From: Bacteroidota bacterium
GTDB lineage: Bacteria; Bacteroidota; Bacteroidia; Chitinophagales; Chitinophagaceae
NCBI GenBank assembly: GCA_023437225.1
Contig: JAEZGS010000016.1
Location: 124,001-188,000, forward strand
Direction of reading: 5' to 3'
Length of the DNA: 64,000 nucleotides
In this document: positions 45,280 to 54,376 of the stretch, in pieces
Numbering within the stretch: the first letter of the stretch is position 1
How the letters are laid out: every line of letters starts with the position of its first letter
Notes under the pieces: generated by a model
Databases searched by the model: none
The model's input: the letters and a program-made list of their open reading frames with translations, nothing else
Told to the model about the DNA's origin: nothing
Position numbers and translations under genes: made by a program

Positions 45280-45357
45280 TCGGTAGTCGGTGAATCGGTA
45301 ATCGGGAGGAATGGAGAAACAGATAACCAGATAATCGGAGAAACGGAGAAGCAGATT
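45275..45357 (+). repeat. GGTAATC/GGAGAAA-type array at the isoaspartyl peptidase stop codon
   Basis: Starts GGTAATCGGTAGTCGG and continues with degenerate ATCGG and GGAGAAAC units. The TAA stop (45277-45279) is part of the first unit. Confidence 0.7.
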
Positions 45358-45406
45358 TTCCCATTAACACATTTTCAGATTTCCCCATCTATGAATTGCA
45401 TATTGG

Positions 45407-45524
45407 CATACTAGCACACTAGCACATTAGCATACTAGCAATTAGCACACTAGCACATTAGCATACTAGCAATTAGCACATTAGCACATTAGCACACTAG
45501 CACACTAGCATACTAGCACATTAA
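45407..45524. repeat. Octamer array CACATTAG-type, 15 units
   Basis: Thirteen octamers (CACACTAG, CACATTAG or CATACTAG, last one CACATTAA) and two heptamers CAATTAG. A 31-base block of four units (45415-45445) is repeated exactly at 45446-45476. The gamma-glutamyltransferase stop (45521-45523, minus strand) is in the last unit. Adjacent units have no spacer, so it is not CRISPR. Confidence 0.9.
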
Positions 45525-47233
45525 TACGCTGCATCATCTCCTCTTTTGTCAGCCACTGCTTCGCGTGTTCCATCGGCATGAACCATGATCAGCTCGGTTC
45601 GTCCTATCTGACCAATGTTTACCAATTTATATCCCATCTTATCCAAATCTTTTTTCAGCGATGCAGAAAGATCCTGTTCCACATACACTACATCAGGGAA
45701 CCATTGGTGATGGAATTTTGGATTGTTAACGGCCTGTATTGCCGGGAGCCCGAAGTCAATAACATTTACAATACTTTGGAATACGGACGTGGGGATCGTC
45801 GTTCCTCCAGGTGTTCCAACTACCATGAACACTTTATCATCCTTCAAAAGGATCGTTGGCGTCATAGAACTTAACATGCGTTTTCCGGGTTTGATCGCAT
45901 TTGCTTCACTGCCCAATGCTCCATACATATTCGGCACTCCAGGCTTGATACTGAAGTCGTCCATTTCATTATTCAATAAAAAACCTGCACCCGCTACAAC
46001 AGTCCTGCTACCATAACTTCCATTCAACGTTGTGGTTACCGCCACTGCATTTCCCTCTTTGTCTACGATGCTGATGTGCGTCGTCTCCATGCTTTCTGTT
46101 TGCGCTGGCGTCTGCATGGGTATCGACTTTCCAGCGTTTCCGGGAATAAAGCCCTTCATTCGTTCCTGCAAATAGCTTTCGCTTATAAGCTTATCAACCG
46201 GCACCTTAACATAGTCCGGGTCTCCCAAAAATTTTGCCCTGTCCTCAAACGCACGACGTTCGATCTCTATCATCAACTGCACTGCCAATGGATCATGAAA
46301 ATCATACTTTGCTATAGAATTTCCTTCAGCCATCTTCAGCATCTGAGGTAGTAAGATACCGCCCGAACTGGGCAGGGGCATGGTTATGACATCATAACCT
46401 TTGTATTTGAATTGCTGCGGCTTTCGCTCTATTGCCTTATACAGTCGAAGGTCTTTTTCAGAAATAATGCCTCCTCCTTTTTTCATCTCTTCTACAATAA
46501 GTTCTGCAGTTGTACCTCCATAAAAGCCTTTCATCTTATTGTCGCGAATCCGTTTTAGTGTATTGGCCAAATCAATTTGTACAAGTGTGTCTCCTTTCTT
46601 CCACGCAACGTCTTTGACAAAAACGGGGATCGAGTGATTATACCTGAGAAAAGAATTTCTTGTTGCATTTAAATTCGATGCTTCCGCTGCAGTAATAACG
46701 AATCCTTTTTCGGCCAGGATGATGGCAGGATCGATGAGCTCTTCAAATTTGAGCTTCGCATATTTCATGCTCTTAAATAAACCTGCGATCGTACCAGGAA
46801 CTCCAGCCGCCAGATGTCCGTCCGTACTTTTTGAAGCGATGGTATTGCCCGATGAGTCGAGGTACATATTCCTGCTTGCACGAAGTGGCGCTTTCTCTCT
46901 GAAATCAATTGCAATTTTTTTTCCATTGGTCATTGCAGCTACCATGAAGCCACCGCCGCCAATATTACCGGCCCCCGGGTACACCACTGCAAGCGCCAAT
47001 TGTGTTGCAATAGCGGCGTCTACTGCATTACCTCCTTTTTGAAGTATATACTGGCCCGCCATGCTTGCAAGTGGATGTGCACTAACAACTACCCCCTCCT
47101 TTGTATTGCGATGTTTAACCACTTCATACTTATACGCATCAAAAGGAATTGTAGTGGTTGAAGGATGCCTGCCCGACGTGCATGATGCTAACGAAATAAC
47201 GATACAACCGACTACAACTAATTTTTGAGTCAT
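45521..47233 (-). CDS. Gamma-glutamyltransferase (Ntn hydrolase)
   Basis: 570 residues from the ATG at 47233, preceded by a good Shine-Dalgarno (AGGAGAAGTT) and starting a lipoprotein-type signal peptide (MTQKLVVVGCIVISLASC). GGT family: GNIGGGGFMV, ASMAGQYILQKGGNAVDA, and METTHISIVDKEGNAVAVTTTLN with the Thr nucleophile of the small subunit. Cleaves or transfers gamma-glutamyl groups of glutathione and gamma-glutamyl peptides in the periplasm. Its start is only 42 bases from the divergent M14 gene. Confidence 0.93.
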   Translation of the reverse strand: MTQKLVVVGCIVISLASCTSGRHPSTTTIPFDAYKYEVVKHRNTKEGVVVSAHPLASMAGQYILQKGGNAVDAAIATQLALAVVYPGAGNIGGGGFMVAAMTNGKKIAIDFREKAPLRASRNMYLDSSGNTIASKSTDGHLAAGVPGTIAGLFKSMKYAKLKFEELIDPAIILAEKGFVITAAEASNLNATRNSFLRYNHSIPVFVKDVAWKKGDTLVQIDLANTLKRIRDNKMKGFYGGTTAELIVEEMKKGGGIISEKDLRLYKAIERKPQQFKYKGYDVITMPLPSSGGILLPQMLKMAEGNSIAKYDFHDPLAVQLMIEIERRAFEDRAKFLGDPDYVKVPVDKLISESYLQERMKGFIPGNAGKSIPMQTPAQTESMETTHISIVDKEGNAVAVTTTLNGSYGSRTVVAGAGFLLNNEMDDFSIKPGVPNMYGALGSEANAIKPGKRMLSSMTPTILLKDDKVFMVVGTPGGTTIPTSVFQSIVNVIDFGLPAIQAVNNPKFHHQWFPDVVYVEQDLSASLKKDLDKMGYKLVNIGQIGRTELIMVHADGTREAVADKRGDDAAY

Positions 47234-47275
47234 AACTTCTCCTTTCCTTATTTTCGTGACAATCATCGCATAAAT

Positions 47276-49789
47276 ATGAAGAAATTTTTTTTCCTGACCA
47301 TTATCAGCCTGTTGGCAATTTCTGTTTTTGCGCAATTGAAGTCACCCTCCGATTTCCTGGGTTACACAATAGGATCCAAATATTCACCGCATTTTAAAGT
47401 GGTAAATTATTTTCAACATGTGGCAGCTTCGGCTTCATCGAAAGTAAAGCTCGAAAAATACGGCGAGACGTATGAAGGGCGCCCTTTGTATCTCGCTTTT
47501 GTATCGTCGCCGGAAAATATCAGTCGCCTCGAAGCGATTCGCAATCAAAACCTGGCAAATGCAGGCATTAGTAAGTCATCGGTTTCAGCAAATGAACCTG
47601 CGATCGTGTGGTTGAGTTATAATGTGCATGGCAATGAAACATCAAGTTCGGAAGCCGCGATGCAAACGATCTATGAATTGGTGAATCCTTCTTCAACCAA
47701 AAGCAATGAATGGCTAAAAAATACAGTGGTGATCATCGACCCCTGTATGAATCCTGATGGTCGGGACCGATACGTTAACTGGTTCAATTCCGTGGTAGGC
47801 AAGCATCCTGATCCTGTTGCTTTTACTCGCGAACATCGCGAACCATGGCCACGAGGCAGGTCTAATCATTATTATTTTGATCTTAACCGCGATTGGGCAT
47901 GGCAGTCGCAAGTTGAGACGCAGCAACGCATTGTGAAATATAATCAATGGTTACCGCATGTGCATGTGGATTTCCATGAGCAGGGATATAACGAGCCTTA
48001 CTATTTCGCGCCAGCAGCAGAGCCTTTCCATGAAGTAATCACTCCCTGGCAAAGGGAATTACAAACAATGATCGGAAAAAATCACGCGAAGTATTTTGAT
48101 GAGAAGGGGTGGTTATATTTTACAAAGGAAAGATTTGATCTTTTCTATCCGAGTTATGGTGATACTTATCCAACATACAAAGGGGCTATTGGGATGACCT
48201 ATGAACAGGGAGGTATTGGAAGCGGACTTGCAGTCATAATTGAAGACGGTGATACGCTTACACTGAGCGATCGTGTAGCGCATCACTATACTACCGGAAT
48301 TTCAACAGTAGAGGCTGTATCTGATAATGCAAAGCGTGTTGTTGAAGAGTTCATTCGCTATTACGATAAGGCAAGGTCCACGCCTATGGGCGATTACAAG
48401 GCATACGTCATTCGCAATGCTGACGGCGACGCCATGGACCGGCTCAAAGAGCTACTCGATCGTAATGCCATAGAATGGACATATACCAGGGCGGGAAACA
48501 TCAGTGGTACAAGCTATTTCAGCGGAAAGAATGAAAGCTTCCGATCATCAGGTAAGGATATAGTTATCAACGCCAATCAACCAAACTCAAATCTTTTGCG
48601 CGTTTTGTTTGAACCAAAATCAAAATTGAGCGATTCGGTTACATATGATATTACTGCCTGGAGCATACCTTATGTTTTCGGACTGGATGCCTATGGCATG
48701 TCATCCTATTACCAGGGCGGTTCAAAAACAAGCCAGGCTCCGGTTGCAGCCAACACTGTGGCAAATGCATATGCATACGTTGTAAAATGGAATGGAATGT
48801 CAAGTGCAAAATTCCTCGCGTCCCTGTTGAATAAAAAGGTAGGTGTTCGTTATGCAGAACAGGGATTTACAATGAATGGACAACAATATGAAAAAGGCAG
48901 CCTGATCATTACAAGAAGTGGCAATTCAAAAACAAACAATCTCGATAATATTGTAAGAACGGCTGCCGCTGATGCGGGTGTGGATGTTGCTGCCATAGCT
49001 TCGGGCTTTGTGGAGAAAGGTTATGATCTTGGTTCAGACAGGGTTCGTGTACTCCGCGCTCCGCGTGTTGCACTTGTTTCAGGTGAACAGGTTTCATCAC
49101 TCGCAATGGGAGAAGCATGGCATTTCATGGATAATCAACTTGGATATCCTGTTCATATTCTCAATGTGGAAGATATCAACGCTACAACGTTGCGTAACAT
49201 GGATGTTCTGATCTTACCAGATGGCGGCTATCGATCATTGAATGATAAGAATTTCAACGAGGCATTGAAAAGCTGGGTGAATGCAGGAGGCAAAATCATT
49301 GCCATGGAAAACGCCGCAGTGCAATTGGCAAAGGGAGACTGGGGTTTCAAATTAAAATCCACCGAGGAAAAGAAAGACGATGAAAAAGATCGCAAAGAAG
49401 ATTACAGCGAAATAAAAAAGTATGAAGACCGCGAACGCGAATCGGTTTCGTCCTATAACCCGGGATCAATATACCGGGTGGAACTTGACAATACGCATCC
49501 GCTTGGTTTCGGCTTCAATAATACCTATTACACGCTGAAACAGGATGATAATATTTACCAGTTTATCAAAGACGGTGGTTGGAACGTGGGTGTTATAAAG
49601 AAGGACAATCATGTCAGCGGCTTTATCGGATCACTTGCAAAAGAAAAGCTGAAAGACGGTCTTTTGATCGGCGAGAAAGAAGTGGGACGTGGCTCCGTTG
49701 TCATCCTTGCAGAAAACCCACTCTTCAGAAGTTTCTGGGAAAATGGTAAGTTGCTTTTCTGTAATGCCTTATTTATGACGGGACAATAA
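47276..49789 (+). CDS. Secreted M14-family zinc carboxypeptidase with C-terminal amidotransferase-like domain
   Basis: 837 residues from the ATG at 47276 (signal peptide ending SVFAQ). Peptidase M14: zinc ligands His118 and Glu121 in NVHGNETSSSE and His234 in VDFHEQG, then MTYEQGGIGSG near the presumed catalytic Glu. The C-terminal region (about 600-690) has RVALVSGEQVSSLAMGEAWH, YPVHILNVEDIN, VLILPDGGYRSLN and IIAMENAAVQLA, which fit a class I GATase-like fold with no obvious nucleophile. A similar segment follows in the next gene. Confidence 0.88.
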   Translation: MKKFFFLTIISLLAISVFAQLKSPSDFLGYTIGSKYSPHFKVVNYFQHVAASASSKVKLEKYGETYEGRPLYLAFVSSPENISRLEAIRNQNLANAGISKSSVSANEPAIVWLSYNVHGNETSSSEAAMQTIYELVNPSSTKSNEWLKNTVVIIDPCMNPDGRDRYVNWFNSVVGKHPDPVAFTREHREPWPRGRSNHYYFDLNRDWAWQSQVETQQRIVKYNQWLPHVHVDFHEQGYNEPYYFAPAAEPFHEVITPWQRELQTMIGKNHAKYFDEKGWLYFTKERFDLFYPSYGDTYPTYKGAIGMTYEQGGIGSGLAVIIEDGDTLTLSDRVAHHYTTGISTVEAVSDNAKRVVEEFIRYYDKARSTPMGDYKAYVIRNADGDAMDRLKELLDRNAIEWTYTRAGNISGTSYFSGKNESFRSSGKDIVINANQPNSNLLRVLFEPKSKLSDSVTYDITAWSIPYVFGLDAYGMSSYYQGGSKTSQAPVAANTVANAYAYVVKWNGMSSAKFLASLLNKKVGVRYAEQGFTMNGQQYEKGSLIITRSGNSKTNNLDNIVRTAAADAGVDVAAIASGFVEKGYDLGSDRVRVLRAPRVALVSGEQVSSLAMGEAWHFMDNQLGYPVHILNVEDINATTLRNMDVLILPDGGYRSLNDKNFNEALKSWVNAGGKIIAMENAAVQLAKGDWGFKLKSTEEKKDDEKDRKEDYSEIKKYEDRERESVSSYNPGSIYRVELDNTHPLGFGFNNTYYTLKQDDNIYQFIKDGGWNVGVIKKDNHVSGFIGSLAKEKLKDGLLIGEKEVGRGSVVILAENPLFRSFWENGKLLFCNALFMTGQ

Positions 49790-49818
49790 TGAATAATTAA
49801 CCGACAGCCCCAACCATT

Positions 49819-52308
49819 ATGATCAGATCGTTTCTTTTGTTTACTGTATTACTTGCGTCTTTGAAAATTTCTGCACAATACAATGCTGCAGAAGTTTACC
49901 ATGATATTCAAAAACTCAAAGTGCTGGGCTCTGTGTTGTATGTTGCCGCACACCCTGATGATGAGAATACGCGACTACTCGCATACCTTGCAAAGGAGCG
50001 GCAGTTCCGAACCGGTTACCTATCTCTTACCCGCGGAGATGGCGGACAAAATCTTATCGGAGACGAACAGGGAATAGATCTTGGTTTGATCCGTACACAG
50101 GAACTTTTAGCGGCAAGAAGCATCGACGGTGCAGAGCAGTTTTTTTCCCGCGCGTATGATTTCGGGTATAGCAAGAGTACTGAAGAAGCACTCAGTAAGT
50201 GGAATGAACAAAACGTTCTCGCAGATGCGGTGTGGGTCATCCGGAAATTTCAACCTGATGTAATCATCACACGTTTTCCCGAAGACCAGCGCGCCGGGCA
50301 CGGACAGCATTCTGCTTCTGCAGTGATAGCGCACAAAGCATTCATTGCGGCTGCAGACAGTACAATGTTTCCTGAACAATTCAAATACGGTGTCAGACCC
50401 TGGAAAGCCCGCCGTCTTTTTTGGAACACTTTCAATTTCGGCAATACCAACACAACTTCTGCAGACCAGTTAAAGATGGATGTGGGAGGATACAACTCAG
50501 TACTTGGCTATAGCTATGGTGAACTTTCCGCGGAAAGCCGCTCGCAGCACAAAAGCCAGGGATTTGGGGTTCCTTCAGGCAGGGGCGAGACTTTTGAATT
50601 TTTCACACAGCTGGAAGGTGATAAGGCAACTAATGACATTATGGAAGGCATTGATGTGACCTGGAAACGAGTTACGTCTATCGAATTCAATAAAGAAATT
50701 GATCATCTCTTAAATGCATTTTCAATTGCACGCACTTCAGCATCTTTGCCGGGATTAATAAGTGTGTATAAGAAAATTTCTTCACTTCAGCCGGGTTATT
50801 GGCGCACACAAAAGCTGAAAGAACTGACCGGTCTCATTCAAAAAGCTGCCGGTTTATGGTTAGAAGGTTCCGCGAGTTCCGAGTATGCGATCCAGGGAGA
50901 TTCCATACGTGTGACACTAACTGTCAACAATCGAAGCGGAAGTAATTTAAAAATAAACAGCATTTCTCTGGGCCAGTTTGATACTACTATCAATAAGTCG
51001 CTCGAAAGTAACAGGAATTTTGTTCTAACAGCCTTACTGCCGATCCCGGACACGATGCCGGTATCCCATCCTTACTGGCTGGTGGAAAGAATGCAGGATG
51101 CCTCTTTCGTTGTAAAGAATCAGGAATTGATTGGAAGACCGTGGAATGAGCCTGCTTTTACGGCATTATTCAATATAGCGATAGAAGGGGAGCCATTCTC
51201 TTTTATGAAGGCCGTGGATTACAAATACACTGATCCGGTACGGGGAGAAGTTCATCAACCCCTGGTAGTTGTACCTGCAGTGACAGTATCTACTGACCCC
51301 AGCATATTGGTATTTCGCAAAGGAGTTCCTATGGAGCAAAATATGGTAGTGAACCTTCATGCAAATAAAAATATAGTCGGGTATAAAGCCAGCATCCAAA
51401 CGCGCATAGGAAGCCGCCAATTCACGTCAATCGACTCATCATTTAATCTGACCTCAGGTGCCGAACGGAATTACCCTTTCAAGCTACGTTCGGATGTGGT
51501 AAGGGAGTTTGAACAATCGCAGGTGCAGGCATTTGCTACATTGCAAAACGGAGAGGAAGGAAAGCCTGCCTATCTAAGCCTCACTTCCATCCGTTATGAT
51601 CACATTCCCCGGATACATTATTTCTTTCCTGATGGTCTGCGGGTTTTAAACATCGATTTAAAAACCTCCGGAAAAAAGATCGGTTACATCGAAGGGGCTG
51701 GAGACCGCGTCCATATTGCGCTTCAGCAGATGGGATACGAGGTGACCATCTTGAAGGAACAGGATCTTACAGCGTCGAACCTTGTTCAATTTGATGCCAT
51801 CATGACCGGTGTTCGGGCTTACAATGTGCACAGCTTCCTGCAGGCCAAGTATGAAGTGTTGATGGATTATGTTGCAAAAGGCGGAAATCTGATCGTTCAA
51901 TACAATACCAACAGCCAGATTGGTCCGGTGAAAGCCCGGATCGGCCCACAACCATTCAACATATCGCGAGGCCGCATTACGGATGAAACCTCGCCCGTTC
52001 AATTTGCAATTCCAGGTCATCCTGTATTAAATTTCCCCAACAAGATCACTCAGGAAGATTTTGAGGGTTGGGTACAGGAACGGGGAATTTATTTTGCCGA
52101 TCAATTTGATGCGAAATTCAAAGCGCCCTTGTTGATGAATGATCCAAATGAACAACCGCTAAGCGGGGGATTGATCATCACGGATCACGGCAAAGGAAAA
52201 TTTGTATATACCGGCCTTGTTTTCTTCCGGGAGTTGCCTGCCGGGGTTCCTGGTGCCTATCGGCTACTTGCTAACATTATTGCGCTGAATAAGAAGGCAG
52301 CGTTTTGA
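49819..52308 (+). CDS. PIG-L/LmbE-family deacetylase with C-terminal amidotransferase-like domain
   Basis: 829 residues. Signal peptide ending LKISAQ. PIG-L domain with the zinc motif AHPDDEN (His45, Asp47, Asp48), SLTRGDGGQNLIG and the second histidine pair in GHGQHSAS. Family members deacetylate N-acetylglucosamine-containing substrates. The C-terminal part (about 610-800: GYIEGAGDRVHIALQQMGYEV and GGNLIVQYNT) looks like a GATase-like fold without clear catalytic residues. Unusually long for PIG-L. 29 bases after the M14 gene, so the two are probably one unit. Confidence 0.88.
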   Translation: MIRSFLLFTVLLASLKISAQYNAAEVYHDIQKLKVLGSVLYVAAHPDDENTRLLAYLAKERQFRTGYLSLTRGDGGQNLIGDEQGIDLGLIRTQELLAARSIDGAEQFFSRAYDFGYSKSTEEALSKWNEQNVLADAVWVIRKFQPDVIITRFPEDQRAGHGQHSASAVIAHKAFIAAADSTMFPEQFKYGVRPWKARRLFWNTFNFGNTNTTSADQLKMDVGGYNSVLGYSYGELSAESRSQHKSQGFGVPSGRGETFEFFTQLEGDKATNDIMEGIDVTWKRVTSIEFNKEIDHLLNAFSIARTSASLPGLISVYKKISSLQPGYWRTQKLKELTGLIQKAAGLWLEGSASSEYAIQGDSIRVTLTVNNRSGSNLKINSISLGQFDTTINKSLESNRNFVLTALLPIPDTMPVSHPYWLVERMQDASFVVKNQELIGRPWNEPAFTALFNIAIEGEPFSFMKAVDYKYTDPVRGEVHQPLVVVPAVTVSTDPSILVFRKGVPMEQNMVVNLHANKNIVGYKASIQTRIGSRQFTSIDSSFNLTSGAERNYPFKLRSDVVREFEQSQVQAFATLQNGEEGKPAYLSLTSIRYDHIPRIHYFFPDGLRVLNIDLKTSGKKIGYIEGAGDRVHIALQQMGYEVTILKEQDLTASNLVQFDAIMTGVRAYNVHSFLQAKYEVLMDYVAKGGNLIVQYNTNSQIGPVKARIGPQPFNISRGRITDETSPVQFAIPGHPVLNFPNKITQEDFEGWVQERGIYFADQFDAKFKAPLLMNDPNEQPLSGGLIITDHGKGKFVYTGLVFFRELPAGVPGAYRLLANIIALNKKAAF

Positions 52309-52324
52309 ATTAAGGAATATAACG

Positions 52325-52495
52325 ATGAATGATCGACAAAGGAAAACCGACTCTGGAAGAAGAAATACTGCAATGGTAATAGCAATTGTTGCAGGACTCG
52401 TTATTGGTCTCTTCATTAAACGTGTGACGCTTGGTCTGCTGATCGGCGTTGTGCTTGGGGTACTCGTTGGTGGTATGTGGTCAACAAAAAAATAG
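52325..52495 (+). CDS. Small membrane protein, 56 residues
   Basis: Starts at ATG 52325, ends TAG 52495. A basic N-terminus (MNDRQRKTDSGRRNT) is followed by two hydrophobic stretches, MVIAIVAGLVIGLFI and LGLLIGVVLGVLVGGM. No family recognised. It lies 16 bases after the PIG-L gene and 2 bases before the next small gene, ahead of a solute symporter. Confidence 0.6.
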   Translation: MNDRQRKTDSGRRNTAMVIAIVAGLVIGLFIKRVTLGLLIGVVLGVLVGGMWSTKK

Positions 52496-52497
52496 AC

Positions 52498-52611
52498 ATG
52501 AACGATAAAAGTCCCGTCTTTGACCGTTGGTGGAAGTGGTATCTGCTTGTTTTCATCGTGCTGGTAGGATTGATTTACCTGTTTCATCTTTTTACTGAAC
52601 ATTACAGTTGA
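52498..52611 (+). CDS. Small single-helix membrane protein, 37 residues
   Basis: Starts at ATG 52498, ends TGA 52611. MNDKSPVFDRWWKWYLLVF begins a helix that ends LIYLFHLFTEHYS. Only 2 bases separate it from the previous small gene and 19 from the symporter ATG. The tight spacing supports a real reading frame. Possibly an accessory subunit of the symporter. Confidence 0.6.
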   Translation: MNDKSPVFDRWWKWYLLVFIVLVGLIYLFHLFTEHYS

Positions 52612-52630
52612 TCACAAAATTTAATTGCTG

Positions 52631-54352
52631 ATGAGGTTCTCTTTACCCGACTGGATCATACTCATTGCAACGCTTGTTGTGATCATTCTTTATGGTGTTT
52701 ATAAGAGCAAGACGAATCGCAATCTCGATGGATATTTTCTTGGAAACAGGGAGATGCCCTGGTTTATTATATTGCTCAGCATAATGGGTACTCAGGCGAG
52801 TGCCATCACTTTTCTTACGGCGCCGGGACAGGCATACACAGACGGGATGCGCTTTGTTCAATATTATTTCGGAATACCCCTGGCGATGATCGTAGTGGCT
52901 TTCACGTTCGTGCCAATATTTCACAGGCTAAAAATTTATACAGCATACGAGTACCTCGAGCAACGCTTCGACGTAAAGACACGCACCTTCACATCATTTC
53001 TTTTTTTATTGTCGCGTGGACTTTCCACGGGTATTAGCATTTATGCACCATCCCTGGTATTACACAGTATGCTTGGGTGGGACGTGTATGTGACCAATAT
53101 TTTTATGGGAGGTCTGGTGATCATTTATACTGTTTCAGGCGGCGCTAAAGCTGTAGCATATACACAACAGCTTCAGTTTGTGATCATATACACTGCAATG
53201 TTTCTTGCTGCATATTATGTAATTGATATGTTGCCAAAAGGAATCAGCTTCGCGGATGCATTGCACATCAGCGGTAAGTCGGGCAAATTAAACGTGATCA
53301 GTACCGGAATGGAAAACGGATCGTTCAATTGGAAAGATCGTTACAACATCTGGAGTGGAATCATTGGCGGATTTTTCCTTTCCCTAAGTTATTTTGGAAC
53401 CGATCAAAGCCAGGTGGGAAGATATTTGACGGCTAAAAGTATCCGGGAAAGCAGGCTTGGACTGTTGATGAACGGACTGGTGAAAGTGCCATTACAATTT
53501 TCTATCCTATTGATCGGCGCTTTGTTATTTTCTTTTTACATGTTCTACCAGGCACCGGTGTTCTTTAACCTTGCACAGGAGCGCATCGTAAAGCAAAGCA
53601 ACTATGCCGGAGATTATATAAACGCTGAAAAAGAATATGCAACGATCCAGCAGGACAAGCAGGCTACTGCTGTTGAATTATCAAAGGCGCTGGATGCCAA
53701 CGATGAATTTCGCATAGATCAGTTAAGAATGCGTTTGCAGGACCATGAAAATGAAAGCAGGATATTAAGGGACTCTGTAAAAACCATCATACGAAAAGCC
53801 TCACCAGGTAGTGACCCTAACGACACGAATTATATCTTTCTTCGCTTCGTGGGTGATTATCTTCCAAACGGACTTGTAGGTTTGATCATCGCGATAATAT
53901 TTCTTGCCGCCTGGGGAAGCATTGCGGCAGCACTGAATTCACTGGCATCATGTACAATGGTGGATTTTCATCTAAAATTCTCAAAGACCCGGATGTCAGC
54001 CGAGCGCGAATATTATTGGTCAAAGCTGTATACTTTGATGTGGGGCATTTTCTGTATTGTTATTGCGCAGTTTGCATACAACCTTGGAAATAGTCTGATT
54101 GAAGCAGTAAATATATTGGGTTCCTGGTTTTATGGTACCATCCTCGGTGTATTCCTCGTGGCTTTTTATTTTAAGTGGGTCAAAGGAAACGCAGTATTTA
54201 TTGCCGCAATACTTGCAGAAACGGTAGTGATCGTTGTATATTTCCTTGACATCATTTCTTTTCTCTGGCTCAATGCAATCGGCGCAATTGCAGTAATATT
54301 ATTTGCTGTTACTTTGCAACCGTTTCTTGGAAAGAAAGCTCTGGCACATTAA
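52631..54352 (+). CDS. Sodium:solute symporter (SSS/SGLT-like)
   Basis: 573 residues from the ATG at 52631. Multi-helix transporter: FFLGNREMPWFIILLSIMGTQASAITFLTAPGQAY and YLEQRFDVKTRTFTSF near the N-terminus, and SLSYFGTDQSQVGRYLTAKSIRESRLGL, typical of SSS. A charged coiled-coil segment of about 65 residues (about 330-395) sits in a loop. Imports a sugar, amino acid or related solute with Na+. Substrate unknown; the surrounding peptidase and deacetylase genes suggest uptake of their products. Confidence 0.9.
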   Translation: MRFSLPDWIILIATLVVIILYGVYKSKTNRNLDGYFLGNREMPWFIILLSIMGTQASAITFLTAPGQAYTDGMRFVQYYFGIPLAMIVVAFTFVPIFHRLKIYTAYEYLEQRFDVKTRTFTSFLFLLSRGLSTGISIYAPSLVLHSMLGWDVYVTNIFMGGLVIIYTVSGGAKAVAYTQQLQFVIIYTAMFLAAYYVIDMLPKGISFADALHISGKSGKLNVISTGMENGSFNWKDRYNIWSGIIGGFFLSLSYFGTDQSQVGRYLTAKSIRESRLGLLMNGLVKVPLQFSILLIGALLFSFYMFYQAPVFFNLAQERIVKQSNYAGDYINAEKEYATIQQDKQATAVELSKALDANDEFRIDQLRMRLQDHENESRILRDSVKTIIRKASPGSDPNDTNYIFLRFVGDYLPNGLVGLIIAIIFLAAWGSIAAALNSLASCTMVDFHLKFSKTRMSAEREYYWSKLYTLMWGIFCIVIAQFAYNLGNSLIEAVNILGSWFYGTILGVFLVAFYFKWVKGNAVFIAAILAETVVIVVYFLDIISFLWLNAIGAIAVILFAVTLQPFLGKKALAH

Positions 54353-54376
54353 CAACCTAAATAAAACCAGTCAACA

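Noticed and set aside
45407..45524. Possible CRISPR array
   Set aside because: Units are 7-8 bases with no spacers between them and there are no cas genes nearby. It is a simple tandem repeat.
52264..52602. 112-residue minus-strand frame across the two small genes
   Set aside because: The plus strand has two tightly packed frames with membrane-protein character, whereas this frame has none and overlaps the PIG-L 3' end.
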